DNA of 34,886 nucleotides, from the NCBI GenBank assembly GCA_009927005.1, contig RFNV01000271.1:1-34886 (forward strand), given 5' to 3'. The stretch is from Pseudomonadota bacterium (GTDB taxonomy: Bacteria; Bdellovibrionota; FAC87; UBA2466). The translations under genes were made by a program, and so were the position numbers. Below, piece by piece: positions 31,649-34,886 of the stretch (the first letter of the stretch is position 1; every line of letters starts with the position of its first letter). The notes beneath the pieces are model-generated. The model had not been told where the DNA came from, searched no databases, and worked only from the letters and a program-made list of their open reading frames with translations.

Positions 31649-32194
31649 ATGAAAAAACTCAGCACCTTACTTTTTATTGCGCTTTCTTCCCTCAACCTTT
31701 TCGCTCATGAGGACCTTCTTGGCCAATTGGTTGGCGATAAACTAGGGCTCTTTTACAAAGATCACACCGTTTCTGGACACATAAATGGACAGATCATTTA
31801 CGCTACGCCAGTTGAAACGGGTTTTGGAATGCGGCTGGTACAGCGCATTGGCGGAAAAGACTATTTATCTGAGTTTAAAAAAACAGAGACAGGGCTTCAG
31901 GGGGAACTCGTTCGAATAGACGAGAAAGGAACCCAGAGCGCCGTTCAATTCGAAATGACGACGGTATCTGCCAAAGATGGGGTCATGCTGGGACGAATCG
32001 GAGATAAACAGTTCACAGCTCATATAAAAGCCAATGCGATGGAAGGCCACCACTTCGTAAACCCTGAATTTTCAATTGAGCTTCCTAATAAAACCTATCA
32101 GTTTCGCCTTGAGAACGGCATGGCCTGCATGGGTTGTGCAACGAAACTAGTCTATGTGGTTTTAGGAATGCTAGAAGCCACGGGAGCTCTCTGA
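31649..32194 (+). CDS. Secreted protein with C-terminal CxxC motif
   Basis: The 181-residue precursor has a signal peptide (MKKLSTLLFIALSSLNLFA) cut before HEDLLG. The mature region is strand-rich (TVSGHINGQIIYATPV, GGKDYLSEF, YQFRLENGMACMGCATKL) and has a CMGC pair near the end. The first half resembles a repetitive beta-sheet of a small barrel. No family recognised. The CxxC could bind a metal or form a redox disulfide. It converges on the OsmC gene with a 16-bp gap. Confidence 0.7.
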   Translation: MKKLSTLLFIALSSLNLFAHEDLLGQLVGDKLGLFYKDHTVSGHINGQIIYATPVETGFGMRLVQRIGGKDYLSEFKKTETGLQGELVRIDEKGTQSAVQFEMTTVSAKDGVMLGRIGDKQFTAHIKANAMEGHHFVNPEFSIELPNKTYQFRLENGMACMGCATKLVYVVLGMLEATGAL

Positions 32195-32210
32195 GCCTCA
32201 CCCTTTTCGT

Positions 32211-32612
32211 TCACAAAAAACTGATCTCGGCTTGGATGTCGGGGTGAATACTTTTCTTCACAGGGCAATTGTACGCAGCTTGCTTGAGCTTTTCCCAAGC
32301 TTCTTTGGGAACTCCTGAAGGCATTTGAACTTTCACGTTGAGTGATCCAATTCTTCTGCTCGGAGTAGCCACCATTTCTTTCACGACTTCGGCTGTCGCA
32401 CCCACCAAAGAAATCCCTTCCCTCTCAGCAACAATCGCCATGGTCGTTAAGATACAACTGGAAAGAGCTGCCCCTACTAAATCAGTGGGAGAAAACCGCT
32501 CTCCCTTCCCTAAATTGTCTTTAGGAGCATCGGTTTCGATCTTGGAAGAAGAGGGCTCATGAATCAGCTCGCAGTGAAGCCCGCCCGCATAAACTGTATG
32601 CATTTTAACCAA
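32211..32612 (-). CDS. OsmC/Ohr-family peroxide-reducing protein
   Basis: The protein has about 133 residues. It matches OsmC/YhfA-type proteins: FSPTDLVGAALSSC (Cys50 counting from the MHTVYAGG methionine), TTMAIVAEREGI, then KQAAYNCPVKKSI (Cys113). The two cysteines form the redox pair reducing organic hydroperoxides via lipoyl or thiol partners. A TTG at 32612 lies 5 nt after GGAGGT and is preferred; the ATG at 32603 is the alternative, 14 nt after it. It is divergent from a lipoprotein across a 255-bp region containing a nested palindrome. No OhrR-type regulator gene is adjacent. Confidence 0.88.
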   Translation of the reverse strand: MVKMHTVYAGGLHCELIHEPSSSKIETDAPKDNLGKGERFSPTDLVGAALSSCILTTMAIVAEREGISLVGATAEVVKEMVATPSRRIGSLNVKVQMPSGVPKEAWEKLKQAAYNCPVKKSIHPDIQAEISFL

Positions 32613-32693
32613 TCTACACCTCCGTAAGCATCTAATATTATTTGTATTTCCAGGGGCAAGCAAGAGGTGACTAAAAAAAATTCAAGTTTTTTC

Positions 32694-32715
32694 GTCTAAA
32701 CTTTAGACAGTTTAG
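32694..32715. promoter_or_regulatory. Nested palindromes in the osmC/lipoprotein divergent region
   Basis: GTCTAAA (32694-32700) and TTTAGAC (32702-32708) are perfect inverted arms around one base. Overlapping them, CTAAACT (32696-32702) and AGTTTAG (32709-32715) form a second perfect inverted repeat with a 6-bp spacer. Such nested arms are typical of dimeric repressor operators. The site lies about 80 bp upstream of the OsmC start and 150 bp upstream of the lipoprotein start. No regulator gene is adjacent, so its binder is unknown. The rest of this 255-bp gap holds no gene that I can see. Confidence 0.45.
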
Positions 32716-32867
32716 GCTCAAATTTTCGATGTGTTTGAAACTCCTTTTTTCTGACATTTAGTTTCGAAATTGTTTTGTCATTCTGCTTCCTGTCTTCGAT
32801 ACACAAACCGTTGAACGTTCCCTCCTGTGTCGTCGTCAGACAAATTAATTAAACCTAGGAGGAAACA

Positions 32868-33389
32868 ATGAAACGGATCGTAGCACTCGTATTAGCCATG
32901 TCTTTAACTGTCGGTTGCGGAAAATCACCAAGCGGTGGAAGCTCCGGACCAAGCACTCAGCAATTAGCCACAATTCTAACGATTGTTGCTGTGACTTACC
33001 CAATGTTGGTTAATCAATCTCAAGGGGTTGATGCCCAGCAGTTAGCTTCAGTGTTCATGACTCTCGCCGCTAGCGGAGCCTTAGGCCCCGAAGCTCAAGC
33101 GATCCTGATGGATCCTAAAAACCAAGCCCTCATTGGAAACTTAATGTTGGTCCTACAAGGTGGCCCTGGCGCTCAAGCCGCTCTTGATCAATTCATTAAG
33201 TTCGGAACACCTCAAGAAACTGCTCAATCATTGAACAACATCTTGGCTGCTCTACAAATGGTAAGCGGTGGTCAACTTGATCCAGCTACACAGGCACAGC
33301 TGACGCTGTTAGTAACCATGCTCCCCGTGGTTATCTCCATCGTTCAATCTCAGTCGCCTGCACCAGCACCAAAAGTTGCTAGAAGATAA
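32868..33389 (+). CDS. Small alanine/glutamine-rich lipoprotein, probably abundant
   Basis: The 173-residue precursor has a lipobox LTVGC (Cys17). The mature chain starts with a Gly/Ser linker and then helical, Ala/Gln/Leu-rich stretches (GVDAQQLASVFMTLAASGALG, QLDPATQAQLTLLVTMLPVVIS), ending in a basic Pro/Ala tail (PAPAPKVARR). There are no other cysteines and no recognised domain. An ideal AGGAGG precedes the ATG, the leader is long and AT-rich, and a strong terminator follows, which together suggest high expression. It may be a structural envelope lipoprotein. Confidence 0.75.
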   Translation: MKRIVALVLAMSLTVGCGKSPSGGSSGPSTQQLATILTIVAVTYPMLVNQSQGVDAQQLASVFMTLAASGALGPEAQAILMDPKNQALIGNLMLVLQGGPGAQAALDQFIKFGTPQETAQSLNNILAALQMVSGGQLDPATQAQLTLLVTMLPVVISIVQSQSPAPAPKVARR

Positions 33390-33424
33390 TCTAGCTTCCT
33401 AGGCATAACAAAAGCCAATCGGCT

Positions 33425-33461
33425 ACCGCCTCTTCCAATCCGGAAGGGGCGGTTTTTTTTT
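33425..33461 (+). terminator. Strong Rho-independent terminator after the lipoprotein gene
   Basis: ACCGCCTCTTCC (33425-33436) pairs with GGAAGGGGCGGT (33442-33453) around the loop AATCC, twelve pairs with a single G-U, followed by nine T residues (33453-33461). It ends the 32868-33389 transcript and sits directly before the -10 box of the next gene. Confidence 0.93.
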
Positions 33462-33463
33462 GA

Positions 33464-33469
33464 TATAAT
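33464..33469 (+). promoter_or_regulatory. TATAAT -10 box 6 nt before the 33476 start codon
   Basis: An exact TATAAT lies at 33464-33469, with only CACACC before the ATG at 33476. Transcription would begin at or next to the start codon, and there is no Shine-Dalgarno. No good -35 box is seen because the region upstream is the terminator stem. Confidence 0.5.
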
Positions 33470-33475
33470 CACACC

Positions 33476-34378
33476 ATGAAAAAAATTCTTCTCTCGTTCG
33501 TCTTTAGCTTTCTTTGCCTCCCTTCTTTTTCAGGTACCTATGAGACAGTGAATTCTGTCCCCCAATTCGCCGATGGCGAGAATCACTTTCTTCTGTACTG
33601 GGCTGTATGGAGAGGGTTATCGGAGAAAGAAAAAGCAGCTTTCCATGGCGGCGAAGGGGCTCTGCTCTCGCTTCGAGATATCTCCTGGAAAATGAATGAC
33701 TGCTCAAGTAGCAAACTCATTCACTCCGATGGAGAAAGAGTTTGGTACTTGGATGACCTTCGGTTTAATCCCCAAGGAGAGCTGATTCCCATCAAAGAGG
33801 CTCCCAGATCCGGCTACCGGTACTTCAATATGCTTAATATCAACTCCCAGCACTTGAGAGGCGCTGGCCCATTCAAGGGCCCTAAGAAAAATCGCGGAGA
33901 AAAAATGGAAGACTGGGATAAACGCCGGCATGCTGCCTTTTTGGAATGGCTCCATAAAAGCTGGGCAAAAAATAGCAAAGGCTCCCTTTGGCTCGTTGCT
34001 GAACACAAGCTTTTTTCAAAACAAAGTTTAATCGAAAAAGATAACTGGATTGATCCCAAAGATTACCCCAAATTAACTGGCTCACTTCTAGAAACCATCA
34101 CCAAACTTTCCTCAAGTCGTTGGCCGGTTCACTTTGATGAAAGAGCGCACAAGCCCCATCTTTTTCGAGAGCCAAAAAATTGGAATAATCCGCAAGTGAT
34201 TTCAAAAAACAGATTTCGAGCTCGGCTTGATTGGAATTGGTGTGATGCGAATCAACCAGTCAAAGTGGAACTTTTCGTCGCAAAAAGTGAACTGCCTCCC
34301 CCGGGTCCTAACCGTCCGGGAAGAACGGATTCTGGGAAGACATCAATTAAAGTAACTGAAATCGATTGGACTGAGTAA
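33476..34378 (+). CDS. Secreted protein of unknown function
   Basis: The 300-residue precursor has a signal peptide (MKKILLSFVFSFLCLPSFSG). The mature part is rich in tryptophan and charged residues (HFLLYWAVWRGLSEKEK, KMEDWDKRRHAAFLEWLHKSW, LDWNWCDANQP). Two cysteines (Cys76 region NDCSS and NWCDA) may form a disulfide. No catalytic motif or named family is recognised. It seems to have its own promoter directly upstream. It abuts the stop of the convergent IPT/TIG gene with no gap. Confidence 0.72.
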   Translation: MKKILLSFVFSFLCLPSFSGTYETVNSVPQFADGENHFLLYWAVWRGLSEKEKAAFHGGEGALLSLRDISWKMNDCSSSKLIHSDGERVWYLDDLRFNPQGELIPIKEAPRSGYRYFNMLNINSQHLRGAGPFKGPKKNRGEKMEDWDKRRHAAFLEWLHKSWAKNSKGSLWLVAEHKLFSKQSLIEKDNWIDPKDYPKLTGSLLETITKLSSSRWPVHFDERAHKPHLFREPKNWNNPQVISKNRFRARLDWNWCDANQPVKVELFVAKSELPPPGPNRPGRTDSGKTSIKVTEIDWTE

Positions 34379-34886
34379 TCACAGACCGCAATAACACCCC
34401 ATGGTGATGTCGGTAGTTTGTTTGTTTTTTACTTGTCTTGGACCATAACAGTACTGAGCCTGCGAAGTAGCCCCGTTCACTGGCCCTTGTACCGGGCAAC
34501 TTTTGTTGGGGCGACAACCTCTCACATAACTAATTACACCTCTTGCAGAAGCTGGAATCACTTCCCCTGAAGTACAATAAGACCCTTCGGGACTTGCCTT
34601 AGAGATGAGATTTTGTTGGCTGCACACGGTGATGCACGCAACTCCGTTTGTCCCTACCCATCGCGGAGCAACTGCTTCGAAATTAAATAGGGGAACTTGA
34701 GGAAGGGCCTGCCCTTCGGGATTAGTCACTGTCACCGGATAGACTCCAGCTCCATTCGCTGGGAGAGTGCACGTGATTTGACTTGCTGAAAGCACCCTGG
34801 GATTAGCACAGGCTTTCGCGCCGACTTTTACAGAAGCTCCAGATACGAAACCACTCCCGTTAATTGTAAGAATCCCCCCTCCCGCC
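34379..34886 (-). CDS. Partial IPT/TIG-domain protein, cut by right edge
   Basis: The frame is open from the right edge to a TGA at 34379-34381 (168 codons). The first part is an IPT/TIG domain: GILTINGSGFVSGASVKVG, a conserved cysteine, SASQITCTLPA and YPVTVTNPEGQ. The C-terminal 85 residues hold about ten cysteines (CITVCSQ, YCTSGE, GCRPNKSC, YCYGPRQ, GCYCGL), a disulfide-rich cap of unknown type. The N-terminus, and probably more IPT/TIG copies, lie outside the window. Such proteins are usually exported, often surface bound. The GTG at 34795 is internal to the domain and is not the start. Confidence 0.8.
   Translation of the reverse strand, partial: AGGGILTINGSGFVSGASVKVGAKACANPRVLSASQITCTLPANGAGVYPVTVTNPEGQALPQVPLFNFEAVAPRWVGTNGVACITVCSQQNLISKASPEGSYCTSGEVIPASARGVISYVRGCRPNKSCPVQGPVNGATSQAQYCYGPRQVKNKQTTDITMGCYCGL

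Overview
The window looks like chromosomal DNA of a Gram-negative bacterium of moderate GC, most plausibly a Bdellovibrionota (Bdellovibrionales-like) or similar deltaproteobacterial-type organism. This is inferred from the density of secreted proteins, lipoproteins and peptidases, trypsin-like proteins, LemA/GIDE proteins, ornithine-lipid genes, a TMTC-like membrane protein and an outer-membrane barrel. No rRNA, tRNA, CRISPR array, insertion sequence or phage gene was seen. Both ends cut through genes.

Layout. 1-3 kb: an edge fragment with a histidine-kinase-like H-box, a polytopic membrane protein, a RecB/Cas4-type PD-(D/E)XK protein and a double GNAT acetyltransferase. 3-6.3 kb: a decayed trypsin remnant that has lost its catalytic serine, a minus-strand operon (START-like protein, alpha/beta hydrolase, membrane-anchored SelL-type redoxin), a 3' fragment of tatC, then an intact trypsin-like protease homologous to the remnant. 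6.4-8.7 kb: an ornithine-lipid operon (OlsB-like, then an OlsA-like acyltransferase fused to a TPR domain). 8.8-13 kb, minus strand: zinc-ribbon protein, radical SAM protein whose motif lies upstream of any usual start codon, LemA, GIDE-LemA, a DUF1540 protein coupled to a 25-residue ORF, and a secreted protein. 13-22.5 kb: MDR oxidoreductase, HpnB/CrtQ-like glycosyltransferase, two secreted proteins, an 841-residue trypsin-like protein with six four-cysteine repeats, and a surface-glycan set (TMTC-like protein, DPM1-like glycosyltransferase, NDP-sugar epimerase). 22.5-34.9 kb: mostly exported proteins, including a perfect 17-residue repeat protein, M48-, M64- and HEVIH-type putative metallopeptidases, a redoxin/lipoprotein/outer-membrane-protein operon sharing CC motifs, a DUF1036-DUF4189 lipoprotein, an OsmC peroxidase, an abundant-looking lipoprotein with a strong terminator, and an IPT/TIG protein running off the end.

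Main points. (1) Two decayed gene ends flank the 3.2-5.2 kb operon, which looks like a rearrangement scar. (2) Two genes appear to start on ATC/ATT rather than ATG, GTG or TTG. (3) An 11-bp-phased TGTGAA array precedes the M64-like peptidase. (4) A perfect 28-bp palindrome sits inside a coding region. (5) Three convergent pairs overlap by exactly four bases at their stop codons, and several genes appear to be leaderless. I did not find a convincing new defence or mobile system. The most system-like candidates are the CC-motif redox operon and the OlsA-TPR fusion.
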